Below are positions 53,586 to 62,334 of a stretch of 64,000 nucleotides of DNA, piece after piece. Made by a program: the position numbers and the translations under genes. Numbering within the stretch: the first letter of the stretch is position 1; the number at the start of each line of letters is the position of its first letter. The notes below the pieces were generated by a model that did not search any database, was not told the origin of the DNA, and was given only the letters and a program-made list of their open reading frames with translations. This DNA comes from Symploca sp. SIO1C2 (lineage in GTDB: Bacteria > Cyanobacteriota > Cyanobacteriia > Cyanobacteriales > Coleofasciculaceae), in contig JAAHFP010000001.1 of NCBI GenBank assembly GCA_010672925.1, positions 381,037 to 445,036 of the forward strand, written 5' to 3'.

Positions 53586-55328
53586 ATGAATAAACCCCAA
53601 CAGTCAGAAAAACAGCAGAATAACCGCACAGTTCCTGAGTTGGTGGCAGATATCGAAGCTCTCACCAACGAAATTCAAGAATTGTACTGTCTAGATGCCA
53701 TTCCCTGGGTTATCGGATACAGCGGAGGCAAAGATAGTACTACAGTTTTGCAGCTAGTCTGGAATGCGATCGCAGCTCTCCCTCTAGAAAAACGTACTAA
53801 GGCTATTCATGTTATTACTACAGATACTCTGGTTGAGAATCCTATTGTATCTGCTTGGATAAACAACTCTTTAAAGCAGATGAAGATTGCGGCACAAGAG
53901 CAGCAAATGCCGGTAGAACCCCATCTGCTTTATCCTGAAGTAAAGGATACCTTCTGGGTATGTTTAATTGGTAAAGGCTACCCAGCACCACGAAACCGGT
54001 TTCGCTGGTGTACTGAACGACTGAAAATTACTCCTGCAAACCGCTTTATCCGTGAAATGGTTAGAGCAAGTGGGGAAGTAATTCTGGTTTTAGGTATGCG
54101 TAAAGCAGAAAGCAACAAACGTGCCAGCGTCATGGCAAAGCACGCAAAAGGTCGAGTGCGAGACCGCCTCAATCCAAGAGCCAGTTTAATTAACTCCCTC
54201 ATTTACACCCCTATAGAAGACTGGCGTAATGATGAAGTTTGGATTTACTTGAATCAGTGGCCAAATCCTTGGGGAAATAGTAATAAAGACTTATTTACTA
54301 TGTACCGAGGTGCAACAGCAGACAATGAATGTCCTCTGGTCATCGATACTTCTACTCCTAGTTGTGGCGATTCCCGCTTTGGTTGCTGGGTTTGCACAAT
54401 GGTAAATAAAGATAGATCCATGGAGGCGATGATTCAAAATGATGAAGAAAAAGAATGGATGCAGCCTCTACTAGATATCCGCAATGAGTTAGATCTTTAT
54501 GATGACCGCGATCGCAGGGACTTTCGTCGCATCTATGGCAAAGTAGAATTATTCGAGCGCAATGTCAAAGGGGAAATTTCAGTAGAGCCCATTCCTGGTC
54601 CTTATACTAAACAATGGCGAGAACATTGGCTGCGGCGAGTCTTAGAAGCTCAAACCAAAATTCGTCGCTCTGGTCCAGAAGAGATGAGTAATATTACCCT
54701 AATTACAGAAGAAGAACTCAGTGAAATTCGTCGGATCTGGCTAGAAGAAAAACACGAATTTGATGACAGCTTACCTCATATCTATCAACAAGTCACTGGA
54801 GAAATCTTTAAAGACTCCCGCCCCGGAGCCGATAATCGACTCTTAGGTAGTGATGAATGGCAGGTTTTAGAAGAAATTTGCGGTGATGACGCCATGCACC
54901 TAGAACTAATGGCAAAGCTGCTAGACACAGAACGCCAGTATCGTACCATGTCTCGTCGCATTGGGCTCAATGAAGCTTTGGAAAAGTGTTTCAATACTAG
55001 TTCTCGCTCTAAAGAGGAAGCAATTGAAAATGCTCACTTTAAACGGGATTTGAAACATGCAGCTAGTGAAGGTGACGTTCAAACTATTCAGCTAACTTTG
55101 AAAGCAGCTGCTACTAGCATTAGTTCAGCACTCCCAGAGGAGCAAGTGAAGGCAGAGGAAAGTTCAGCAAAACCTTTGCCCCAGACTGGAGAGAAGGTAG
55201 AAGGAAAGGAAAAAGTTTGTAAAGTAAAAGGAAATGATGAGGGTTTAACTAAACAGGAAATTACCACTCCCGAACAGCAGACTTGGGCAAACCGTAAGTT
55301 TCCAGCTCACAGTAAGGAGGGAAGATAA
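53586..55328 (+). CDS. dndC: DndC, phosphorothioation PP-loop ATPase/sulfurtransferase
   Basis: 580 residues. The PP-loop VIGYSGGKDSTTVLQL (about 42-58) and FRWCTERLKITP, GMRKAESNKRASVM and NECPLVIDTSTPSCGDSRFGCWVCTMV identify DndC, which carries a 4Fe-4S cluster (Cys in CTERLK, CPL, CGDSRFGCWVC) and activates DNA for replacement of a non-bridging phosphate oxygen by sulphur. The C-terminal 80 residues are charged and longer than usual. dndD and dndE do not follow; the next gene is rsmI, convergent. The start is ATG 53586, after TGAGCA. Confidence 0.93.
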   Translation: MNKPQQSEKQQNNRTVPELVADIEALTNEIQELYCLDAIPWVIGYSGGKDSTTVLQLVWNAIAALPLEKRTKAIHVITTDTLVENPIVSAWINNSLKQMKIAAQEQQMPVEPHLLYPEVKDTFWVCLIGKGYPAPRNRFRWCTERLKITPANRFIREMVRASGEVILVLGMRKAESNKRASVMAKHAKGRVRDRLNPRASLINSLIYTPIEDWRNDEVWIYLNQWPNPWGNSNKDLFTMYRGATADNECPLVIDTSTPSCGDSRFGCWVCTMVNKDRSMEAMIQNDEEKEWMQPLLDIRNELDLYDDRDRRDFRRIYGKVELFERNVKGEISVEPIPGPYTKQWREHWLRRVLEAQTKIRRSGPEEMSNITLITEEELSEIRRIWLEEKHEFDDSLPHIYQQVTGEIFKDSRPGADNRLLGSDEWQVLEEICGDDAMHLELMAKLLDTERQYRTMSRRIGLNEALEKCFNTSSRSKEEAIENAHFKRDLKHAASEGDVQTIQLTLKAAATSISSALPEEQVKAEESSAKPLPQTGEKVEGKEKVCKVKGNDEGLTKQEITTPEQQTWANRKFPAHSKEGR

Positions 55329-55945
55329 CTTCCTTATATTAACTATTTTAGGGTGCGTTAGCGTTTGCGTAGCATTCCGTAGTGGTGTGGCACAGCTAAA
55401 AATGTGGAATAGTAGGTTGGGTAGAGTTTTCTTCATGACCCAACTTTCTTATATCAAGTTCGGTTGAATACTTACACTGTGGAACAGGCATCTTGCCTGT
55501 AATAATTCCACAGGCTTTACAGGCGCAAACTTATACCATTATTCAAAATAATACAAAAAAACTATGAGAAAGTGCAAGGAATAGATAGACTGAAAATTGC
55601 GCTCGTAAGTAATTCGGTGCGTTACGCTTCGCTAACACACCCTACAATACATATAAATTTAATATCAAGTTCAGATAATCACTGATAACTCCCTTCTACC
55701 TTGCAACCTTATTTCTTCCCTTCTGACTTCTGCCCTCTGCCTTCTGCCCTCTGCCTTGTTGCCACCGAAATGTAAGTATTCAACCGAACTTGTATAACAT
55801 GCAAAAACCCTCAGCTAGGTGCTGAGGGGATTTATCAAAGCAGTTCTAGTAGGTAGGAATACCAGCATTATTACCTTATCTTAACCATATGAAAAATTTG
55901 TGAAAACCTGAATATTTTTTTTGAACTGCTGAAGTTTAGGAGTTT
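55329..55945. other. Convergent repeat-rich gap after dndC
   Basis: It contains GTGCGTTAGCGTTTGCGTAGC, an inverted GGTGCGTTACGCTTCGCTAACACACCC (about 55617-55644), a reverse copy of the AT-rich palindromic core near 55520-55560, CTTCTGCCCTCTGCC runs (about 55728-55760), and the rsmI terminator. No dndD/dndE fragment was found. Confidence 0.6.
55803..55828 (-). terminator. Intrinsic terminator for rsmI
   Basis: On the reverse strand CCCTCAGC, a five-base loop and GCTGAGGG are followed by TTTTTGC, about 118 bp beyond the rsmI stop. The 8-bp GC-rich stem and T-run fit an intrinsic terminator. Confidence 0.75.
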
Positions 55946-56626
55946 CTAATTCTTGACTCGATCACTCGTACCAGCAATAACTACAGTATACTCCCCTCTG
56001 GGCTCAGTTTCATCAAACAAGCTCAAAAGTTCTGAAAGAGTTCCTCTTTGAACCTTTTCGTACATCTTAGTTAAATCTTTGACTAAGGCAGCTCGACGAT
56101 CACCTAATACTTCGATCGCATCTTTAAGGAATGCTTTGATTCTATGAGGGCTTTCATAGAAGATCAATGTATGGGGTGAATCTTTGTCTACTTCGATAAA
56201 CTTGAGTCGAGGACCAGGTTTGCGTGGTGGAAACCCACGAAAAGTAAACCCATGAACTGCCAACCCAGATAAAACTAAAGCTAGGACAAAGGCACTGGCA
56301 CCAGGAATCATGGTAATTTCAATCTCGGCTTCAATCGCACTACGTACTATGGTAAATCCTGGATCGCAAATTCCTGGAGTTCCGGCATTGGTGACAACAG
56401 CTACAGATTTTCCTTGAGTCAGCAAACTAATGATCTTTTCTCCACTGCGTTGCTCATTGTATTCATGAAATGAGATTTGTGGTTTTTTGATATCAAAGTG
56501 TTTGAGCAATCTTCCAGTTTTACGGGTGTCTTCACTAGCAATAAAGTCAACCTCGCGCAAAGTATCAAGCGCTCGCAAACTGATATCACTTAGATTTCCA
56601 ATTGGTGTAGCAACCAGATATAACAT
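55946..56626 (-). CDS. rsmI: 16S rRNA cytidine-1402 2'-O-methyltransferase, short form
   Basis: 226 residues. Family motifs are [63 protein letters not shown] and IFYESPHRI. RsmI methylates the ribose of C1402 in the decoding centre. Typical members run to about 280 residues with a C-terminal helical domain; this one stops at [10 protein letters not shown] plus five residues, so that domain is missing. The catalytic Rossmann-like part is complete. ATG 56626. Confidence 0.92.
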   Translation of the reverse strand: MLYLVATPIGNLSDISLRALDTLREVDFIASEDTRKTGRLLKHFDIKKPQISFHEYNEQRSGEKIISLLTQGKSVAVVTNAGTPGICDPGFTIVRSAIEAEIEITMIPGASAFVLALVLSGLAVHGFTFRGFPPRKPGPRLKFIEVDKDSPHTLIFYESPHRIKAFLKDAIEVLGDRRAALVKDLTKMYEKVQRGTLSELLSLFDETEPRGEYTVVIAGTSDRVKN

Positions 56627-56754
56627 GTGGGGAATTGTTGTTTGTTATTTGTTGTTTGTTATTTGTTGTTTGTTATTTGTCATTTGTCGTTTGAGAATTG
56701 GAAGTATCTCCTTTATTACCCCATTTCCTAATCTCCCTTGTCTCCCCTCTCTTC
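56627..56754. repeat. TTGTTATTTGTTGTT array between rsmI and comF
   Basis: GTTGTTTGTTATTTGTTGTTTG units (about 56637-56690), then CTCCCTTGTCTCCCC. The same family lies at 24050-24165 and, inverted, at 24882-24938. Confidence 0.8.
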
Positions 56755-57459
56755 CTATCTCCGCGTCCCCGCGTCCGGTGTGTCTCTATTGGTAGTCGCG
56801 ATCGCAACTACCCCATATACTGATATTCCTTGTTGGTGTAATATTTTGGCAGCTGATTTAACTGTAGCACCGGTGGTGTAGATATCATCAACTAATAGTA
56901 CAGGGGAAGTTGGGGGACGTTGGCGCAGGTTTTTACCTAAAATAAAGGCATCTGCTAAATTTTGGGCTCGCTCTTCTCCAGACAAACCAAATTGAGCTTC
57001 AGTGGCGCGAACTCTTTCTAATCCTTGAGGTTGCTGTTTGTAGCCGGTAAACTCACAAAAACTTTGGGCTATTAGTTCGGCCTGATTGAAACCCCGTTGC
57101 TTTAGCTTGGTAGAGTGGAGGGGGATGGGAATAGCAGTTAATTTTTTGGCACGTTTGGCAGCAGGAGATTTCAACCATGCTTCCCCTAACCAATGACCCA
57201 TCGGACGTGCTAGCTGGGGTTGGTCTTCATACTTTAAGGCAGCAAGGGCTCGTTTGAGGACTCCGCCGTAATTACCCCAGACAAATACTGGTAATTCTCC
57301 TTGCCACAAATAGCTAGGTTGATTAAGTTGACAGCGTTTTAGCTGTCGCTGACAGTATTCACATAACTCAATATCGGCAGGGCGATCGCACAGAGGACAA
57401 TTAGGCTTCAGAAACAGAGAAAGAAGTGCATTTTTTAGCTTTTGAAGTTCCTTGGCCAT
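56755..57459 (-). CDS. comF: ComF family phosphoribosyltransferase-like protein
   Basis: 234 residues. An N-terminal four-Cys zinc ribbon (CPLCDRPADIELCEYC) is followed by a PRTase fold with LTAIPIPLHSTKLKQRGFNQAELIA and the PRPP-loop VLLVDDIYTTGAT. ComF is linked to DNA uptake and is required with type IV pili in natural transformation of several bacteria, including cyanobacteria; the biochemical reaction is unproven. It follows the divergent gap upstream of the VIT/vWA gene's end and is probably transcribed alone or with rsmI (128-bp gap). Confidence 0.92.
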   Translation of the reverse strand: MAKELQKLKNALLSLFLKPNCPLCDRPADIELCEYCQRQLKRCQLNQPSYLWQGELPVFVWGNYGGVLKRALAALKYEDQPQLARPMGHWLGEAWLKSPAAKRAKKLTAIPIPLHSTKLKQRGFNQAELIAQSFCEFTGYKQQPQGLERVRATEAQFGLSGEERAQNLADAFILGKNLRQRPPTSPVLLVDDIYTTGATVKSAAKILHQQGISVYGVVAIATTNRDTPDAGTRR

Positions 57460-57989
57460 TATCTTTTTTGTTAATAGCGGTTTCCAATTGGTTAAACTAA
57501 TTTAACTAATTATTCGATTACTTCATCTTTAACATTTTCTTGGCATTTACCTGTTTAAGTTTGGCTCTCCCGTACTAATGTTGATAAAATTTATTTATAT
57601 AAGCCAAAAAATTCCTTGACTTTAGTCTTGGCTCGGAGCGCTAGCGGAGAGTCAAGACTACACTAGTCAGTACTCTTAACGCTTTGACAGCCCTGCCTCT
57701 CCTAGACTTGGCAATTGCACGCATTCTTGGGACACCATCGACTGAATTGATTGATTTTTTATCTTGCGGACTATCAGACTTTGGAGTTTCGCACTCCTAA
57801 CTAGTCTAAACTCCAGTTAATTAAAAGGTTTAGTCAAGCTCAGATAGTCTAATGCTTCGCGCCTAGGTATAAAAAATCATGGTAAGGTGCAAAGAATAGT
57901 CAGATGGGAAGTAGCGATCGCATGGCGAACTTTCAACTGACTGAATCCCGGCAACGGGATTTAAACCAATCCAGCGATCGCTATTTGTA
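57460..57989. other. 530-bp gap with hairpins, no gene
   Basis: TAGTCTTGGCTC...GAGAGTCAAGACTA (about 57625-57660) is an imperfect inverted repeat. AATCCCG-GCAA-CGGGATT (57944-57961) is a perfect stem 29 bp beyond the VIT/vWA stop and might stabilise that transcript. The rest is unremarkable. Confidence 0.5.
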
Positions 57990-60479
57990 TCATGCATAAA
58001 TGCACAAAGTTAAGCGTACCGTACTAGACACAGATTGAGGAACCCGCCAACTAGAGAGCGATCGCTTAATCAAGTCAATCACTACTGTTTCCTCTAAAGT
58101 TGAAGCCTGGTCATCTAGTACAATTCTTCCTACACGACCCTTACGTACTAGAAACTCGAAGACAATTTCGCCACTGGACTTAGGTGATAAACTCAGCTGT
58201 AGCTTTTGCAGATGTTGTTTAAGGGCAGTGATAGCTGTTTCATTCAAGCCGATGGCACTAATAACTTGTACCCTGCGATGACTGGCTTTGATTCGAGACT
58301 TAATCTGAGGTTTTGCCTTGCTACCAAAGAAAGGGCTCAATAATTCACAAGTACCAGTACTAGGTATGGCTAAAGTTTCCCCTCCCACTACCATTGAAGT
58401 CAAGCTAGAACAATTTGCTAATCGTTTCCTGGATGAAGTTTTTGGCGTATGGTTAGTACTACTGCGCAACTTAGAACGGATGGAGGGAAAGGGAGTGGCA
58501 TAAGCAGCTGAACCAAAAATGCCTTGACGACTGACACCCTCCGGCATCTCCACCGGTACTTGCATAGAGATGTAGCTGATATTAGCAAGGATTGGCAAGT
58601 TATCTTCCCCCTGCACTGTCTCACTACTAGGCTTAGGGCTAACCTTAACTTGATTACCGACAGCAACAAAAGCAGTATAAGGAGACAAAAGCTGATAGTC
58701 CAAAGCTGTTTGTGTAACTGTATCCACCCCTGACTTAGTTTCAACGCCGAACATTCCCTGCATCAAGTCTTTAATCCTAGCCCGACCCCAGAGTTGGGCA
58801 ATAGCCGGATTGCCTTCTTCATCAAATTTTAGGTTAAATCTTTGCTCATAAAGGTTGCCACCTGCCACCGTACCGGTAAGACGCAAAGAATAATTGGGGT
58901 ACTTTTCTGTTTCTGGGGGAAGAGATAAGGGGGAAATTCGTCCTAACAATACTAATGGTTGCTGGGCAAATAAGTCAGGGGGAGCTGAGGGATAAATCAC
59001 TAATTCTGGATTTCTTCCCACTGTCTTCATTTCTGTGCCTTCTTCTAAAGACGCAGTTGATACCTCTACTTGGATATTCGTCAATACAGGGTTATTGATT
59101 TGGCGAAAAAACTTTTCTGCTACCTCCCCAGTAGGCTCATCCTGACGCACAATTTGAGCTGTCCCTCGTCCAATCTCAGCTAAACGATTGAGTAAAAAAT
59201 GGTTGGGGGAACTACCAATACCAAAGCTGTAGAGGCGATTTCCTGGCTTGAGTTGTTGTTGTACTTGAACTAATACTTCATGTTCATTGCCAATGTAACC
59301 ATCTGTCAGCAGCACGATGCTCCGTAACCTTCCCTCTTCCGCCGCTGGAAAATTCAGCACGGCTTGAATACCCCGACGTAAATAGGTACAACCATTGGCT
59401 TGCAACTTATTGATATAGTTAATCGCCTCGGTGCAGTTTTTCTGCGTATTCTGGAGAGGTTTGGTAGATAGCTGGCTGGTAGTATCGGCAAAGTCAATAA
59501 TGGTGAATGTGTCGTTAGGATTTAAGCCTTTGATAAACCGCCGCATTAATTCCTGGGATTTTCGCAAAGGGTCACCTTGTTGGGAACCAGAAGTATCGAC
59601 AAGAAAAACCACATCTTTGGGTACAATGGCCGCAGGGGAATATTCTAAGGCGGGAATCAAATAAATAGCAAAGTGACCACCTCTTTGATCTACCTGGCTT
59701 AAGATAGTTGCCTGAGTCTGTTCCCTCCCTACTCGATAGCGCAAAATCAAGTCTTTATTGGGAATAGTGTCTTTACCAATCAGTTCCACCCGTACAATTT
59801 GCTGGTCATGTTCTACTCTAAACTGGTGAGAAGGAGAACACACATCAGAAACTGGTAAACCTGCCTCAATCTCAACTGTTATCCCAATATCGTGTCCTGA
59901 ACGAGTTTCAGGGGGAATGATTGGGGGCATAATTCGGGAAGCATCGGGAACTCTGTCTGTATCAGCAGTTTCATCAATTGGTGTACCGGGAATGAAACGA
60001 GGGCCGACCACCATTGGGAAGATAAATTCGTAGTCCCCACCTTCAAATTTAAGGCTATTTGTGTAGCGAAGGGAAACCTCTATTGTCTCTCCTGGTTGAA
60101 TATTAGCTAGGGACTGGGTAAAAATATTGTCTCTTTCTTGCTCTAATAATCCTGCGACTTGCCCTTTCTGTCGAGCTTGCTCGTAAATTTTTTGGGCTTC
60201 TTCTCGTTTTTTGATATTACCCTTAATTAAGCGATCGCCTAATCTAATTTCCATCTCATCCACCGCTGCTTCATCCGGCAGAGGGAAGACATAGATTGCT
60301 TCTAATGGCTGAGAGAAGGGATTGTCAAAAGTCTGCCTTACCTCTACTCGCGACAGATTGCCAGCAATTTTTGCCTCAACTTCTGTATGTTTGAGAGGGA
60401 AAACTAGCCGTTGCTCATCAGTTTGGACATACAAGCCTCCTAGCTTTCGCTGGGAGAGATTACTTGTAGTTGTCGTCAT
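57990..60479 (-). CDS. VIT/vWA domain protein with TonB-like C-terminus
   Basis: 829 residues from ATG 60479, which has GAGGGA upstream; the frame is open 15 codons further. VIT domain (about 10-140, VEVRQTFDNPFSQPLEAIYVFPLPDEAAV), vWA domain (about 290-470) with MIDAS DTSGS and TDGYIG, a beta-rich region, a Ser-rich linker, and a C-terminal TonB/AgmX-like module (GEIVFEFLVRKGRVGRIVL ... SLSSWRVP). No signal peptide was seen, yet VIT-vWA-TonB proteins elsewhere are cell-surface or envelope adhesion/motility factors. The function here is inferred only. Confidence 0.9.
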   Translation of the reverse strand: MTTTTSNLSQRKLGGLYVQTDEQRLVFPLKHTEVEAKIAGNLSRVEVRQTFDNPFSQPLEAIYVFPLPDEAAVDEMEIRLGDRLIKGNIKKREEAQKIYEQARQKGQVAGLLEQERDNIFTQSLANIQPGETIEVSLRYTNSLKFEGGDYEFIFPMVVGPRFIPGTPIDETADTDRVPDASRIMPPIIPPETRSGHDIGITVEIEAGLPVSDVCSPSHQFRVEHDQQIVRVELIGKDTIPNKDLILRYRVGREQTQATILSQVDQRGGHFAIYLIPALEYSPAAIVPKDVVFLVDTSGSQQGDPLRKSQELMRRFIKGLNPNDTFTIIDFADTTSQLSTKPLQNTQKNCTEAINYINKLQANGCTYLRRGIQAVLNFPAAEEGRLRSIVLLTDGYIGNEHEVLVQVQQQLKPGNRLYSFGIGSSPNHFLLNRLAEIGRGTAQIVRQDEPTGEVAEKFFRQINNPVLTNIQVEVSTASLEEGTEMKTVGRNPELVIYPSAPPDLFAQQPLVLLGRISPLSLPPETEKYPNYSLRLTGTVAGGNLYEQRFNLKFDEEGNPAIAQLWGRARIKDLMQGMFGVETKSGVDTVTQTALDYQLLSPYTAFVAVGNQVKVSPKPSSETVQGEDNLPILANISYISMQVPVEMPEGVSRQGIFGSAAYATPFPSIRSKLRSSTNHTPKTSSRKRLANCSSLTSMVVGGETLAIPSTGTCELLSPFFGSKAKPQIKSRIKASHRRVQVISAIGLNETAITALKQHLQKLQLSLSPKSSGEIVFEFLVRKGRVGRIVLDDQASTLEETVVIDLIKRSLSSWRVPQSVSSTVRLTLCIYA

Positions 60480-60571
60480 GGTTGTTTCCCTCAAAAACCT
60501 GGGTAAATGGATTAACTTCACCACGGTCGTGAAGTGCAGTACATCAGCAATAACCCACTAGTTAAAAAGGT

Positions 60572-60600
60572 AAAAAAAGCCTACTATTCAAGCTTTTTTT
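60572..60600. terminator. AAAAAAAGC...GCTTTTTTT bidirectional terminator
   Basis: A 9-bp stem with A- and T-runs on both sides, 133 bp beyond the stop of the STAS-sugar transferase gene (reverse strand) and upstream of the VIT/vWA gene. It is the likely end of the sugar-transferase transcript. Confidence 0.7.
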
Positions 60601-60732
60601 CCTCGGAGCCTCTTGCACTAGTTAGAGGGGAGTGGGGTTGTAATCCTTTATCCTAGCCTTTCAGTACTGGTCAGTTCTAATAATGTAAAGAATTGTTAAA
60701 CAAACAACCACCGTCAGCTCCGAAGCTGGCTG

Positions 60733-61728
60733 CTAAACAGCACCACTCTCTTTATTGAAAACTACCCAAATGGTTTTGAAGATGAGCTTTATGTCATAGA
60801 GCAAACTCCAGTTTTTCTGGTAGCGCAAATCTAATTCAATGATGTCTTCAAATTGACGGATAGTTGATCGTCCATTCACCTGCCATTCACCTGTCATCCC
60901 TGGCTTGACATCTAAACGCTGCCACTCTGGTACTTCATAAATGTCCACTTCATTAGGAGTAGGGGGTCTGGTGCCCACCAAACTCATCTCCCCTTTGAGA
61001 ACATTCCAAAACTGGGGCAACTCGTCTAGACTAGTTTTGCGCAAGAAGCGACCTACTTTGGTAATTCTGGGGTCGTTTTCGTTCTTGAAGACCTTACCAT
61101 CTGCCTGATTTTTGATGGTCTTTTTGAGGGCTTCCGCATCAACACACATCGAGCGGAATTTCCAAATCTTAAAGGGTTTACCCATCCAACCTAGGCGGGT
61201 TTGACTAAAGAAAATTGGACCTGGACTGTTAAGTTTGATGGCAAGGGCAATAGGCACAAAAACCAGACTAGTAAGCACCAAACCAACTATGGCTCCTAGA
61301 ATGTCAAGTGAGCGCTTGATCTGTGATCGCACTGAAGGGTGAGTTGTTGGTAAAAGGGTCTCTGAGACCTTAGCAGTAGTGCTAGTACTATCTTTAGCGG
61401 CTTCAAAGGTCAAAACCTGGTCGAGTCCCGTCAAAGACAACACCGCCTTCACTGGGGGAGTCACTCCCCTAAGTAACAGGGGAATATCTTTTTGGCGGGC
61501 GTGTTTAAGATTGCTTACTAGGGCACCTACACCACTGCTATCGATAAAAGTGGTTTTGCTGAAATCGAAAATAATTTTTTCCGGAAGGCTAGTATCTTGC
61601 AGAAGCTGCTGAAAAGTTTGTTTAAACGCTACAGCTTCCAGGACAATGAGGCGAGCTGGTAGCTGCACAACCGCAGTACCTTTTGCTTGTATAATCGGAA
61701 ATTCGGTTTCTGGAGTGGGCTGAGTCAT
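60733..61728 (-). CDS. STAS domain fused to bacterial sugar transferase
   Basis: 331 residues. Residues about 10-110 are a STAS domain with the conserved [19 protein letters not shown] strand-turn; Ser64 is in the place of the phosphorylated Ser of SpoIIAA. A membrane helix (about 140-165) leads to the sugar-transferase domain: [55 protein letters not shown]. Such transferases move a sugar-1-phosphate to undecaprenyl phosphate to start exopolysaccharide. It is about 555 bp from, and divergent to, a gene with the same STAS-transferase half. Confidence 0.92.
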   Translation of the reverse strand: MTQPTPETEFPIIQAKGTAVVQLPARLIVLEAVAFKQTFQQLLQDTSLPEKIIFDFSKTTFIDSSGVGALVSNLKHARQKDIPLLLRGVTPPVKAVLSLTGLDQVLTFEAAKDSTSTTAKVSETLLPTTHPSVRSQIKRSLDILGAIVGLVLTSLVFVPIALAIKLNSPGPIFFSQTRLGWMGKPFKIWKFRSMCVDAEALKKTIKNQADGKVFKNENDPRITKVGRFLRKTSLDELPQFWNVLKGEMSLVGTRPPTPNEVDIYEVPEWQRLDVKPGMTGEWQVNGRSTIRQFEDIIELDLRYQKNWSLLYDIKLIFKTIWVVFNKESGAV

Positions 61729-62334
61729 AAAAACCTGGGAGTCTAAAGTAAAGCTCAGTATTCAAGATGCAAGAATAGGCTAATATAATAATTTTGGCAC
61801 GTTACTCTTTTACATGTCATTGACTTGACCAAATTTTTATAAAAGCATCCGACAGGCAACAGGCTACCCTCAGTGAAGGGAAAAACAAGGTCTAATCCGA
61901 AAATAGACACGGGGACGCGGGGACGCGGGGACGCGGAGACAGGGATTTTCATGCACGGTGGTGAAAATTTTTTTCATCGAGACTGCCTCGGAGCCTCCTG
62001 CCTTGTTTCTTGAAAGCTTGCCATGAAATCTATGATCCGGAACTAGCCAAGATTCATTGTAAAAAGTATTACTAATTGTTTACTTTCACTAAAAAAAAAG
62101 TCAACATCTCCCCTAGGACGGTAACAAATGTGTCACCCCTTGCAATTTCGGAAATAATTAGGTTATTCTCAATAATAACCTAGGTTAACATAAGTTAACT
62201 GAAGTACAACAGGGAGCATCACTAGTAGTTTATTTAAATTATTATCTTAACCTACTCTATCAGAAGCTCCAGAGTTCAGTACTATGTTGTTAGACCAAAA
62301 AATATTCTCTCTCGAGGAAAAAGGGAAGAATTAT
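61729..62334. promoter_or_regulatory. Divergent promoter region of the two STAS-transferase genes
   Basis: GGGGACGCGGGGACGCGG repeats (61912-61940), an inverted copy of the GCACGGTGGTGAAAA dispersed repeat (61948-61990), a TAGGTTATT...AATAACCTA inverted repeat (62159-62182) and GTTAACATAAGTTAAC (62183-62199). The last two, within 150 bp of the forward gene, are candidate operators. No promoter was assigned with certainty. Confidence 0.5.

Noticed and set aside
55329-55945. Possible dndD or dndE remnants after dndC
   Set aside because: Checked in this stretch for Walker or DndE-like coding segments; only repeats and a terminator are visible.
57944-57961. Possible lone CRISPR-type repeat AATCCCGGCAACGGGATTTAAAC
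   Set aside because: Only one copy, no spacers or cas genes; better read as a 3' hairpin.
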